Of a stretch of 64,000 nucleotides of DNA, positions 54,222 to 64,000 are shown in pieces. The stretch covers positions 682,001-746,000 of the forward strand of contig NGZR01000008.1 in assembly GCA_002197995.1 (NCBI GenBank). The letters are read 5' to 3'. Numbering within the stretch: position 1 is the stretch's first letter; every line of letters begins with the position of its first letter. The stretch comes from Gaeumannomyces sp. JS-464. Taxonomy: Eukaryota > Ascomycota > Sordariomycetes > Magnaporthales > Magnaporthaceae. Under the pieces are notes generated by a model. It ran no database searches, was not told the DNA's origin, and was given only the letters and a program-made list of their open reading frames with translations. Made by a program: the position numbers and the translations under genes.

Positions 54222-55015
54222 ATGCTGGAGAAACAATATACAGAAGAAGAAGTCGAACAGGCCGTCGCCGCCGTACAAGCGAAGGTCCCAATCGCGAGGG
54301 CCGCCCGACTTTGGGGCATACCGAGGACCACCCTACAACGTCGTCTTAAAGGAGCCCTACCTATCCGACAGGCACGCGAACCGTATCAGCGATTAGCCCC
54401 TGAGCAGGAGAAGCGTTTAGCGGACTGGATTTTGCTACAGGCCTCTTTAGGGCTCCCGCCAACGCATGCAGAAGTGCGGTTTTTTGCCCAAGAGATACTC
54501 CGGCTTGGGGGCACCTTCCAACCCCTCGGGAAGCACTGGACCCGTGGTTTTTTGGCCCGATATCCGGAGATCCGTGCTGGAAGAGGCCGGCGCATAGAGT
54601 CTGCACGCATTAAAGGGGCTACTACTGCAACAATAAAGCAGTGGTGGGAACGTTTGCAAATCCCGGAAGTGGCCGGGATCAAACCGGAAAACACGTACAA
54701 TGCGGACGAGGGCGGCCTACAGGAAGGTAAAACGGGTAACGGGCTTGTTTTAGGCCTTGCAGAGGCCCGGCTTTTGCAACGGAAAGAGCCTGGATCTCGC
54801 ACGTGGACCTCGTTTATCGAGTGCATCTCGGCCACTGGGATTTCGCTTCCTCCCTTATTATATTTAAGGGAAAAAGCGTCCAAAAGCAGTGGTTTCCGGA
54901 GGATTTAAGCCAATTTAAAGGCTGGGAATTTACTGCAACGGATAACGGGTGGACTACGGATCGCACGGCCGTCGAATGGCTGCAAAAAGTCTTCCTCCCT
55001 CGCACCCTACCGGCC
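54222..55015 (+). pseudogene. Fot1/pogo-type transposase, 3' truncated
   Basis: The ATG at 54222 opens MLEKQYTEEEVEQAVAAVQA, a psq-type helix-turn-helix (GIPRTTLQRRLKG), then a CENP-B-like domain (LAPEQEKRLADWILLQASLG; LGKHWTRGFLARYPEIRAGR) and the start of the DDE domain: NTYNADEGGLQEGKTG (first Asp), TSFIECISATGISLPPLLYL. After a one-base loss near 54885: KSVQKQWFPEDLSQ and ATDNGWTTDRTAVEWLQKVF (second Asp region). It ends abruptly after FLPRT, before the LDGHGSH block. It binds and cuts its own terminal repeats when intact; here it is dead. Confidence 0.88.
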
Positions 55016-55440
55016 GTGATATTGGGCTTGAGGCCCTCGACCATCTTCTCCTCCATGCGAGGTCGGCACCGCCTGCCAACTGGTCTATGCCGCTCCGTCT
55101 AACCCTGCGGCTCAACCTGTTCGCCGGGCAGCTCTACCTCAAGACCTTCCACGAGTACTCCGTTCTGTGCGATATGCTTGGACTCGCGTGGAAGGAGCCC
55201 CGGGACGGCATCTTGCTCCAAGTTGATGGCTCCACCGACTCTGCCTCGAGCAAAAATCTGCACGACAGTGGCGAGGCGGTCTGCGCGTTCACGCAAGGCC
55301 CGGTCCCGTGCTTGAAGGTGTTTATGACCAAGATCCGCCGCGACCGCGAGACCATCGGGAAGACGCACATGGGGAAGATCCTAGACGGAGTTATTCCGCT
55401 GGAGGAGCATTTCAAATCGTCGGTTTCCTTTGGATGTTGA
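55016..55440 (+). pseudogene. Fragment of an unknown fungal gene joined to the pogo fragment
   Basis: The plus strand reads LRLNLFAGQLYLKTFHEYSV, LCDMLGLAWKEPRDGILLQV, GPVPCLKVFMTKIRRDRETI and GKTHMGKILDGVIPLEEHF. These look like strongly conserved protein and seem familiar from large fungal proteins, but I cannot name the family with confidence. There is no start and it stops at 55438. It begins within about 20 bp of the truncated transposase. Confidence 0.6.
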
Positions 55441-55838
55441 TGATGAAGGCCTGGAAATATCCCCTATGTATATGTGCTGATTCCATTCTACATCTCTCCA
55501 TGCGTGTCTGCACCTGTGGTAATTATGGAGCCTTTTTTCCCCTTATATTTATTTTCCGCACTCAGGGTAAATTTTTTTTTTATTTTTTTTAAAGGCTTGT
55601 CTCGTAGCAGTAATAAGCGACAAAGGAAATAGACGCATGTAAGGCAAGTCATGTATCTTAGACAGTGTCTAGGTGGCTTGCTGCTTGTTACCTAACGTAC
55701 TGATGTCCCCAAGCAAAGCAGGGGCGGGAATGGCATTACAGGTGCTTTCAGGGACCTTAGCGCTAGGTGGTGCTGGAACAAATAAGCGGTGAATTTCCCC
55801 ACAACGGGTCTACGGCCTAATTTTCAACCGAGCCGCGA
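55441..55838. other. No gene seen
   Basis: AT-rich stretch with a T-run at 55570-55590, then unremarkable sequence. Confidence 0.5.
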
Positions 55839-56636
55839 GCCTCGCTGGAGCGCTCACTCGCAAGGCTTTTGCGGCACTGGGAAACATGTCGAAGGAAGTT
55901 GAGCTGGGAACCGGAAAAGTGGACCGCCGACAAACTGTGGGCCAACTTCCCGAACACTGCACCGCCGCGTCCCCGACAACGAACTTTTGCAGCGCGACAG
56001 CCGTCAGTATCTCGGTCGGAGTCCACGACCTCCACTTGTCCTATTGCCACCCAGAGGACTACGTCACCGAGTTGAGCCGCCTGCAGCGAGTACTTCCCCT
56101 GCGCCGCGCCATTCCCCGGCTTCGAGACTTTTCGCCGACACGTACGGGCACACTCAAAGGGCGGACAGAGACCACGACGCATCGACCCGCCTCTCGACCG
56201 CCGCCGCCAGCCGCAGCGTGGTTGCACCTGCGGGGCCTTTTCGCCGCCTTCGCGCCCGAGCACCGTATCCTGGGCGACGACCCGCGCGCCACACGTGCAC
56301 CTGTAGTCGCGGCAAGCCGCTCCCTGACACCTGGTCGGACTCGCGACGCCCAACGCGTCCCTGCTAGCGTCAGAGGCGCCCATCCGGCCTGACGAGCGCC
56401 TCGCTGTCGAGTATAGTCAGGCGACGGCTGAGGCACTACCTGCCTTCGCTCGAGCGCTTCCCCTACGAGAGGTACGGCACCGCGGTCGCGCTGATTGGCA
56501 GCGCCGAGGCATCTCCCTCCGATTCGCAGGTAGTGGACGGCGTGCTCGTTATGAAGGAGGCAAAGGTGCTCGCTTGTGAGAGCTGGAGATTGGGCCTTGG
56601 TTATATGCGGCGGAGGTCTCATTTACGGCGCTGAGC
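55839..56636 (+). pseudogene. Possible decayed gene, unknown function
   Basis: Plus-strand pieces with a coding look: LLRHWETCRRKLSWEPEKWT at 55862, VHDLHLSYCHPEDYVTELSR near 56020, and LRHYLPSLERFPYERYGTAV with LVMKEAKVLACESW at 56430-56590, ending TGA near 56634. The frames change several times and no domain is recognised. Opposite-strand frames in the same place are probably shadows. Confidence 0.35.
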
Positions 56637-56693
56637 AAGAGAGAGGTATACACATTATAGACCAAAATAGACTTGGGACGTTTCCGTCGTCAG

Positions 56694-58982
56694 TCATGCC
56701 GCAGGATGGAAGTCGGCCGCACTAATCCGCGAGGCTATCTCTCTGCCGACACCTTTGGATCCTTGCGGGCCCCCCCCTATAACTTCCTTCATCCGAGCAT
56801 ACAATCCTATCTCTTCTTTTTCCCATCTCCCACCATTCGGAAAAACCACTTTCCGTAGTCTGTTGACCCAAGGTATTAACGGCTGGTAGTGTGGCGTGAA
56901 GTTTTCTTCCGCAGACATGATAAAGTCCCTTTCATGAGACACTTGTCCCTTCTTCTCCTTTGCCAGCAATTCCATGCTGATGTAATTCCACTGGTCAAAC
57001 TCAGGAAGGACTCTGCTTTTATCTGGCCCATCGTAGTGGACGCATATCCAGAACAGAACCCAAAAGAATGACTCGAGGTCGTGCATGAAAGAATGCTGCT
57101 CGCCAAGGAGCGCACCGATGGCCATGAAAGCCCGCGTGCCGGTCTTGCCCTTTGCTCCGGAGGCGCCCTCTCGTCGCTCTCTTACGGCGAGGTCCAGGTC
57201 AATCAAAAACGAAGGCCAGGAGGGGTTGTCGTTATCCTCGTTAATCATCAGATTGTTGATCGAAATATCCCGATGGAGGAATCCAGCCTCGTGCAAGGAT
57301 TCATGTCCTTTGATGCTGCCCTCGAGCGTTGCAAGAAAGGCCGATCGAGAGCTTGCGTTGTAAATGGGCTTTCCATAGTCACGAAGGACGATACGTCGGT
57401 GTACCCGGCTCGATAGTGTGTCGCCGCTAGCCTTCGTTGGGGATGCCGAACAGGATCGCTTGCTTGGGGGTAGCGGGGCGCCAATTTGGCTGGATGATCG
57501 CTTTTTGCCAGTAGTACTGCTGCTGCTGCTGCTGCGGCCTCTCCGCGAAGCCCCAGACGCGATTGTACTCGGCGGCGGCATCGAGCGCTCCGGTCGGTAG
57601 TTCGTAGCTGTTGTAATGTTCAGTCCACCGCGGACGTTGCTTCGAATATCGTCATCTGTGCCGCGTACTTAAATAGTTTCGTGGTGGTAGTATCGGGCTA
57701 CGTTAACTACGCCCTTTTCAGTTGCCTCTTAAAGCAGGTCCCCTTCTTCGTCGCGCTCCACGTACTGCCACGAGTCCTTGATCACGAGGTGTATCTGTGG
57801 GTCCTCTTCGCGATGCGCTCTCCAGCAAATCGTCGCGCGGCCGGCGATGCAAGGTGCACGCGCCATTAGCTCGTCGATAACGAGACGCTCTGTTTGGCCG
57901 CCACGTTCGATCATAATAAACCGCTGGCCATCTGCTGCGACGATTGTAAGATCGAAGCCAAGCTCCTCCTCGTTCATCCACAAAAACCCGAAAATCGTGG
58001 ATATAAACCGCAGCCCATCTTTGTTAATATCGAACTTTTCGGATGCGATTCCACCCAGCCGTTCAAACTCCCATAACCTCATAAGAGGTCCGCAAAAAGT
58101 AAAGCCCAAAACGAAGCGGCGGGTGTCTTGGGCTGCGAGCACTTCTCTTGCGTACCTCCCCAGATCGAGCCACGCCTTTGAGGCTATGTCTGCAGAGCGG
58201 TTGCTCTTTAGCTCTCCAGGCACAAGGATCTGCGACCAGTGGCATTTCGAATCTTTCCCGGCCTCGGGGTCGTCCACCAAACCGACATCCAGCTTCCGCT
58301 CTCCTGTTAAGCCCTGAATTGGCTTGGTAGGCTGTGCCAGTGGTCTTCGTCGATATGTTAGGGTCGGCCTGTGGTCTTCTGCAAATGCGTCCAGCTTCGC
58401 GAGAATGCCGTCAAACCAGGCCAGCACGTCGCTCTCTTTTGCCCCTGCCGGCCATCCGCACCACCCTTCGCCGCCGAAAAGCGGATTGCTGCCTTCCATG
58501 CACTTCTTCAAAACGGCCTCGGACGCTGCATGTAGACCCGCCACGCGCCCAAAAAAAGCTTCGTAAAAGCGAGGAAGCCCAACGTAAAGAGGACCGAGCT
58601 CCTCCTTAAGAACCCTGTCCACATTTTGGCGGTATTCCGAGGAGTTGGCGAAACTGCCCGTGTTGGATCGCCATGGGGTTTGCTGGAGGGAAGATGGTAC
58701 CGGACGGGGAGGCAGGGTGAATTCAGCGACGGCGAGGTAAACTGCATCCCAGATGAGGATATCGTCTAGATCATCGGCGATGGCTACATGCAGGAGAGGC
58801 TTGACGCGGCTGAAGTCGAAGTCGTCGGAGGCGGCCGCGGAAATGAGTTTCAGGAGATCGCCTCGAAGGGCGCCCGAGCTTGTACTTGAAGCGAGCTGCC
58901 GAGCAGCAGGAAGGTTTCGCAGAGCGGATAGAAGATCGAGGATGAGATTCTGGAGATCTGCCATAGGAGTCAGAGAGCACAT
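56694..58982 (-). pseudogene. FunK1-type fungal protein kinase with two in-frame stops
   Basis: One uninterrupted reading phase of 762 codons, broken only by TAA at 57729-57731 and TAA at 57669-57671, each where CAA would give the expected residue. The second in-frame ATG at 58964 (MADLQNLILDLLS) may be the real start. The N-terminal regulatory part includes VPGELKSNRSADIASKAWLD (near 58200) and FTFCGPLMRLWEFER. The kinase follows: HLVIKDSWQYVER (ATP-site Lys), ARYYHHETI, GFLHRDISINNLMI (catalytic HRD), FLIDLDLAV (metal-binding DxD), GTRAFMAIGALLGEQHSFMH and DLESFFWVLFWICV (PF17667 hallmarks). The length is that of the family. Both stops are C-to-T changes of the RIP type. FunK1 kinases are expanded in some fungi and their substrates are not known. 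Confidence 0.9.
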
Positions 58983-59584
58983 TCAACGAAGCCTGGATTG
59001 CCATACCTTCTTGGTCGAGTTGACCCAGCGCGTCCGGAGTGCACGGGGCCTGCTTGTCTTCGCAGATCGAATTGAACGAGGCGCGGAAAGCACCAAGGCC
59101 CCTTCCGATAGGATTATCCTTAATGATATCTGATCGGGATCGACCTGCCATGGCGGTTGGATGCTGCTGAGGTGGGAGGACGGCCGGAAGCGACCGAAGG
59201 GAACTCGCGATTGCGGTTGCGCCCAGCCACCAAACATGACTTTCCCTGTTCAGCTATGACCTTATGTACCGAAACGCCTTGCAGAAATTCGCCAAGACAA
59301 ACTCCTTGCTGCGTTCAAAAACATACCAGCCGCCGCTGGTGCCTCCCGCTGGGAGAGGAAAAAAAAGGGGGGAGATGCAGGCTTTACTGCTACCCCCAAA
59401 CGAAAAGGAGGAAGATAGCCGGAAAGCTGTTAGGAAAGAGGGACGTTAGGGCCCTAAAAAGAAAGAAAAGGATCTAGGGGTAGGGTTTTACAGTTGCCCC
59501 GTGGTTAGAACTTTCCCTGTACCTAGATACCTTAGAGCCGGCACCGTACGGCCATAGAAACTCGCCCTGCCACCGTCGCGGGCG
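58983..59584. other. No gene seen
   Basis: Upstream region of the kinase, then unassigned sequence. Confidence 0.5.
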
Positions 59585-59700
59585 CGTCTGAGAGTCACCA
59601 TGGTGGCTGCCCGACGGGACCGTCACGTGTTCGCGCACGTGCCAGCACCCGAGGCACGGACGTTAATCCGATTCCATTCCATTCCAATTCCAATAACTCT
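59585..59700 (-). repeat. Inverted copy of the repeat at 49715
   Basis: The reverse complement contains GGAATGGAATCGGATTAACG and GTCCGTGCCTCGGGTGCTGG, as at 49720-49770. Confidence 0.7.
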
Positions 59701-59848
59701 CATCCAACCGGCTCCGCTTTTGGGCGATGTGACGCACGGCGGCCTGTGCCCTAGAAACAACAAGTCGACAATAAGCCGACAACTGCAGGGTCCCAAGTGC
59801 ACTCGGATAGGAATTGGGGCTGCACATTCCCAGATGTGAATTAGTGGG

Positions 59849-60165
59849 GTGCCTGTCGAGTCCCTCCACCGGCACCTCCCCGTGGCCGATCTCAGCTGCG
59901 ACCTGCTGCCAGACCTGGCCGCCCGGCGGGCGTACGTGCCGAAAAAGGGCAAGGGGTCGAGCCTTGTCAGGCTTTCGGACGAGGCCCTGAGCACTTTGGT
60001 CCAGGCCGGCAAGCTCAAGATGTCCGATGTGCAGCCGTGAGTATTTCGTCCCCTTCGTACTCAGTTGAAGAGCCCGCCGCCGCTCTTGCTAACACGCGCC
60101 CCGGATCCGCAGCCTGCGATCCAAGGAATACCACGTAGAAAATGAGCAGTGGGACCCCCTCTGTC
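59849..60165 (+). pseudogene. Unknown gene, left part, interrupted by a transposon
   Basis: ESLHRHLPVADLSCDLLPDL, AARRAYVPKKGKGSSLVRLS and DEALSTLVQAGKLKMSDVQP end at an intron (GTGAGT at 60038; CCGCAG near 60113), and exon 2 reads LRSKEYHVENEQWDP before repeat DNA starts near 60166. After the MULE, coding resumes at about 63060. The family is not recognised. The true start may lie upstream. Confidence 0.55.
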
Positions 60166-60166
60166 A

Positions 60167-60275
60167 CAAGGGTGCAATGCAGGCTTGGAGGATTGATCTC
60201 TATTATGAAAGCTGATAATCTTTCATGGCCTCAAGAGATGCTTAAGGAGCCAGAATCTGCTGAGGGGATTCTGAA
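60167..60275 (+). repeat. Repeat end adjoining MULE A
   Basis: TGTCACAAGGGTGCAATGCA through CTGCTGAGGGGATT, near-identical to the complement of 35684-35792. Confidence 0.75.
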
Positions 60276-60276
60276 A

Positions 60277-63053
60277 GAGGATCTTCCGGGCCACGCACCT
60301 TTTTTGCTCCCGCACCTACCCTGCCCCACTTTTGGCCCGTGCAACGCCTGTGCGTTCCGGTTTCGCAGCCCACGTAATTTTGCCTGCAGATTAAACTTGG
60401 TGCCATTTTTAATCCATTTTTCAACAATTACCCCTATGAACGAAGTGATCACGATCTCGAGCGACGACGAGGCCGGGCCGGACGAGGCTGGGCCGGCCTC
60501 CGACGAGGCTGCAGCCCCCTCAACGGACTGGGACGGCTTACCCTGGACCGCTAACCCCGTGGGGGTCCTTTCAACCCTTTACCCTACCTACGAGGCCCTT
60601 ATGCAGGCTATGAGCGCCTATCTCGACGCTGAGGGGGTTCACGTAACGACCGTGCGATCGCATTCCGACTCCCAAGGCCTTAAAAAGCTCGTGGCCGGGT
60701 GCTTTTTCCGGCCACGGCCTACAAGCCGCCGGGCCCTCCGTTTACGCACGCGCACTTCCTAAATCTCCGACTGCACCTACGGCTTTATCGCGCAACGCCT
60801 AGAGGCCAACGGGGGTCTCTGGAGCGTTAGAATGACGAGTTCTACCCATCAAAACCACGGCCGCCTCCCTCTAAACGCTATAGGGCCCTCCGTTCGCAAG
60901 CAGGCCTCGGCCCTTACCGATAGGCATTGGGGTTCCTCGAGCCTTTATTCGAAGATTCTACAGTCCGCACCCGCTCGATACTCGACCTTTGCCGCCGCCG
61001 CTTTCCCAACGTGCCCTGGAACCTACCAGCGTTATACAGATACAGGGCGGGCTACAGAAAGGTCGGGGTTGACGGATACAAGCCTGCCGCGGCCCTCGTG
61101 CGGGCCCTCGACGACCCGGAGGTCGTGTTCAAAGCCTTCAACCCGCCCGATTTCCTTCAGCGAGACCCAGAGACTACTACCACCTTTGCCGACGTCGTTT
61201 GGGTATACGGAAAAGCCGTTCCTTTCCTTCAAGCCAACCCGCACTGCCTCCAAATCGACGTTACCTACAAAACGAACCGCAACAATATGCACCTTCTCAC
61301 GGCCGTGATCCTGACCAACGAGCGCACAACGATACCGGCCTTTTGGGGCCTAATAAATAACGAGACGGAGGAAACCTTCCTTTGGCTTTTTGGCGCCCTC
61401 CGCGATTTTCTGGCAGCCTTCGAGATTCCGGCCCTTAAAGTTGCCCTTACGGACTTAGATTTTCGCATGCGCACCAGCTTTCAGGCCTGTTTTCCTTTCG
61501 CAAAAATGCAGCTTTGCGTTTATCATATAAACGCCGACGTTGTGCTTCAAATAAAAAAGAAATGGAGCAAATTTGCGGCCGCGGAAGCCCTCGAAAGGTC
61601 TCTTGATCAAACCCCCAAAACGAGGCCCGGCGAGGGTTGGGGGCCGGGCTAGGCCCTAACGAGAGCGAGGTTGACGAGGCTGACAAGGAGGATTTACGTA
61701 CCCTCAATAACAGTCACCGACGGATCTGGTCTGCCCAAGGCCTGGATGCTTACCAACACGACCCTACCGATATTCCTCACACGCGAGCCGGCTTTTTTAC
61801 CCTTTGGAAGCACGTCGTTTATGCCAGAAGCCGTTTAGCGCATGAGGAGGCTATGGATAAGCTTGTGGGAAAGTTTTTTAAGCAGAGCTTAATTAACTAC
61901 CTGCAACGAACCGTTTGGCCTTCCCGCCAATGGGCTTGTTGTTACACGAAATATTACCAATCAAGGGGTAATTAGCACCGCCGGCGCTGAAGGGAATCAC
62001 GGGTCCCTTAAAACGTACGACCTTTCCTCTCGATCAACGTTGGCACACGTTGAACAGGCAACTCGCAGGCAAACGGGGCACAGAATTACGGCTTTCCAGG
62101 ACCGCCAACAAGCCTCTCTCGCGCGCGTTAGGTGGGATTATACCGGCCGTTCGTGGGCAGGGGACCTACCCCTGCGAGCTTCGTTGTGGTGCTTTAATCT
62201 CCTCGAGCAAATTAACCGCCTCGCCCTTTCAACGTTCCCTTCCCGCCTGCACCCAACCGGCCTAAATATCGGCCCTTGCACTAACTCTACGCGTGCGCAA
62301 TACGGCCTGCCCTGCCCCCACGAGCTTATTGCCTTAATAAGCTCAGCGGCGTGATCCGCAGGCCCCTGGCTTGCGGATCACCGCCGTAGATAGCTTTTGG
62401 CTGCACCCGGGCAATCGCCTTGCAGAGGACCCTTTGTTGCGGGTTACAGAGCCGGTAGGGGTTAGAAAGGGCCGGCCTCGAGGGACCGGCCCCTTTGGTA
62501 ACGAGGCGCCGGCAGGGCCTCGCACCCGCGCCCGCACGGGTATACGGGCCAGCGCAAGGCGTGATTACAACACGAACAGGGTGCCTCCCTAGAGGCACGT
62601 GACGAGGCTGACGAGGCGGAAGGTCCAGTGCTTACCCTCGGCACTCCCTACCCTTAACGCCGGCCACTTTGCCCTCAACGCCGGCCGCCCTGCCTTTAAG
62701 GCTGGCTGGGAGGGCCTCCACGTTCTTTCCAGCGCCTGCGCTGGCCTTTGACGAGTTTTTTGATCCCTTTGCGAGTCCCTAGGCCCCTTTGTAGCCCTAG
62801 ATAGACGGCCTTAACGCCGTGCCCCTGCACTTTTCCTATGTAATTTAGCGGTTCAACACCGCGTTTTTGATCGTTTTTTAATAAATTGCTCGTGGCGATA
62901 ACTTCTATTTGCTTCCCTCCTGTTGATTGAGCCCCTGCCTGCATTAAAGCCTATGTTCGTTTGTGTAGGTGCGCCATAGAAAGGTCCATGCGCGCCGATA
63001 TCGGGGTGGGGTGGGTGCGGGAGCAAAAAGGGTGCGTGGCCCGGAAGATCCTC
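60277..63053 (+). mobile_element. MULE-type DNA transposon copy A, with recognisable transposase
   Basis: Terminal inverted repeats of about 44 bp: GAGGATCTTCCGGGCCACGC at 60277 and its complement ending at 63053. The transposase begins MNEVITISSDDEAG (60438), then a FAR1-like zinc region (DCTYGFIAQRL .. WSV .. HNH near 60775-60860), ILDLCRRRFPNVPWNLPALY, and the MULE catalytic domain (PF10551): LQIDVTYKTNRNNMHLLTAV (first Asp), TDLDFRMRTSFQACFPFAKM (second Asp) and LCVYHINADV (C..H motif). A SWIM-like PCPHEL lies near 62318. The frame changes several times, but few stops are RIP-like, so this copy is younger than MULE B. Confidence 0.88.
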
Positions 63054-63059
63054 CTTTTG

Positions 63060-63290
63060 AATAATGAGTACAAGACTCCTTCGCCCTACCAGCTTTTTTG
63101 GCCTGCCCGGCGCAGTTATCTGGTATCCCATGGCTACGAGTGGCAGCCGGGTCGCCCGCTCCCGGCCGGTTGGGTTTTCGCTCCTGCCAATCCCGACGAG
63201 TTCGAAATGGTCAACGACCTTCTGGACGACTTGAGTCTGCCCCGAGTTCGCAATCAGGTCTCTGTCAACTCGCTGTCGCTTATAAAAATT
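63060..63290 (+). pseudogene. Unknown gene, right part, after the MULE
   Basis: EYKTPSPYQLFWPARRSYLV, SHGYEWQPGRPLPAGWVFAP and ANPDEFEMVNDLLDDLSLPR look like real protein and follow the left part at 59849-60165 in orientation and composition. The end runs into AT-rich DNA, so the stop is uncertain. Confidence 0.5.
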
Positions 63291-64000
63291 AAAAAAAGAA
63301 TATATAGAGGTTTTTCTTTTAAATATATTATGTTTTCTACTTTATACATAACGTGGCTTACAAGCGAGCGAGACACACAAGCGAGCATGACACGTGCAAA
63401 ATGCATATTAAATACGATTTTTAACATCTTTGCTAATTCAGCTAAATTAAGCCCAAATTTAACTAATTTAAACAGGTTATATTTAACTATATGGTAAATT
63501 TAATTTAATTTTCTTGCATTTTTAAGATTACCCTTTTAGGCTTAGTTCGAAACACTGTATAATATACTATGCAAATATACAAACTAACCTTAAAAGAGTA
63601 ATAGCAAAAATATCACTAATTTATTATAAAATTGGTTATATAATTGCATATAACCTGTTTAATTTTGGTAAAATTTAAAGGTAAATTGGGCAAGTTATTT
63701 GTTAAAAAAAAACGTTGTTCAATATGCATTTTGCACGTGTCTCGCTCGCTTGTAAGCCACGTTAGATATAAAGTTATTGCGGATAAAAATATGTTATTAC
63801 GATAAATTTATGATGATTTTTTATTTAAATATAAGTTAAATGCAAATTTTAACTTTCACTTTATACGCAAATTTATTTAATTTAAACTTGTATATCATTT
63901 TATTTATCTTTTTATTTTAATAAATTGCTTTTACCCATTATGATATTGTTAACCATACACTTTTTCAATTTGCATTCGATTTTTAAATGCGCTGTAAGAA
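63291..64000. other. AT-rich DNA, no gene
   Basis: Very high A+T apart from the ends of the MITE at 63351-63762. Likely RIP-mutated repeat or intergenic DNA. Confidence 0.7.
63351..63762. mobile_element. 412-bp Tc1/mariner-like MITE
   Basis: The left end ACGTGGCTTACAAGCGAGCG is matched by the complement of the right end, flanked on both sides by TA (63349-63350 and 63763-63764). The inverted repeat continues with GTGCAAAATGCATATT. The left copy has an extra ~17 bp (ACAAGCGAGCATGACAC), a partial duplication. The interior is AT-rich without coding. Confidence 0.85.

Overview
The window looks like a transposon-rich accessory region of a filamentous ascomycete genome (Pezizomycotina, probably Sordariomycetes; this is an inference from gene families, not a species call). 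Support comes from GT..AG introns of 69-103 bp with CTAAC/CTGAY branch sites, NACHT/NWD receptors, a HET domain, SesA effector-like proteins, a FunK1 kinase, a Pth11-type membrane receptor, Tad1-type LINEs, and C-to-T/G-to-A decay of the RIP (repeat-induced point mutation) type that turns whole elements AT-rich.

Layout. 0-4.3 kb: ankyrin-repeat gene end and two SesA-domain genes in divergent orientation, each with an asparagine/glycine-rich C-terminal motif resembling the sigma/SesB amyloid signalling motif. 6-9.4 kb: a proline-rich protein with repeated CxxC pairs. 9.5-15.7 kb: a run of truncated genes placed edge to edge: GMC oxidoreductase, NWD-NACHT receptor, HET-domain protein and cytochrome P450. 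The receptor and the oxidoreductase are joined in one open frame. 16.5-18.5 kb: short repeats, then a small secreted peptide gene with two tandem glycine-rich repeats. 18.8-20.4 kb: remains of a membrane protein gene with a 180-bp MITE inside. 20.6-35.8 kb: nested transposons (two LINE copies, a complete but mutated Ty3/gypsy element with 5-bp target duplication, a MULE). 36.3-37.8 kb: Pth11-like receptor gene. 38.5-39.8 kb: a 9-residue-repeat protein and a secreted, probably GPI-anchored protein. 40-45.8 kb: little recognisable coding. 45.9 kb: chromodomain-like protein. 47.4-53.5 kb: LTR remnants, a LINE fragment with 16-bp target duplication, a gypsy integrase fused in frame to a LINE reverse transcriptase, and a 617-bp TIR element with a 5-bp target duplication. 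54.2-55.4 kb: a Fot1/pogo fragment joined to an unknown gene fragment. 56.7-59 kb: a FunK1 kinase with two CAA-to-TAA stops. 59.8-63.2 kb: an unknown gene split by a second, better preserved MULE. 63.3-64 kb: AT-rich DNA with a 412-bp TA-flanked MITE.

Functional reading. Ankyrin repeats, SesA effectors, an NWD-NACHT receptor and a HET protein all belong to fungal non-self recognition and regulated cell death. Here most are broken, so the region reads as a graveyard or reservoir of recognition genes. Two kinds of damage need separating: RIP-like transitions, which are biological, and many one-base losses in short G/C runs, which may be assembly error. If they are errors, several 'pseudogenes' here (SesA pair, CxxC protein, repeat protein, chromodomain protein) would be intact.
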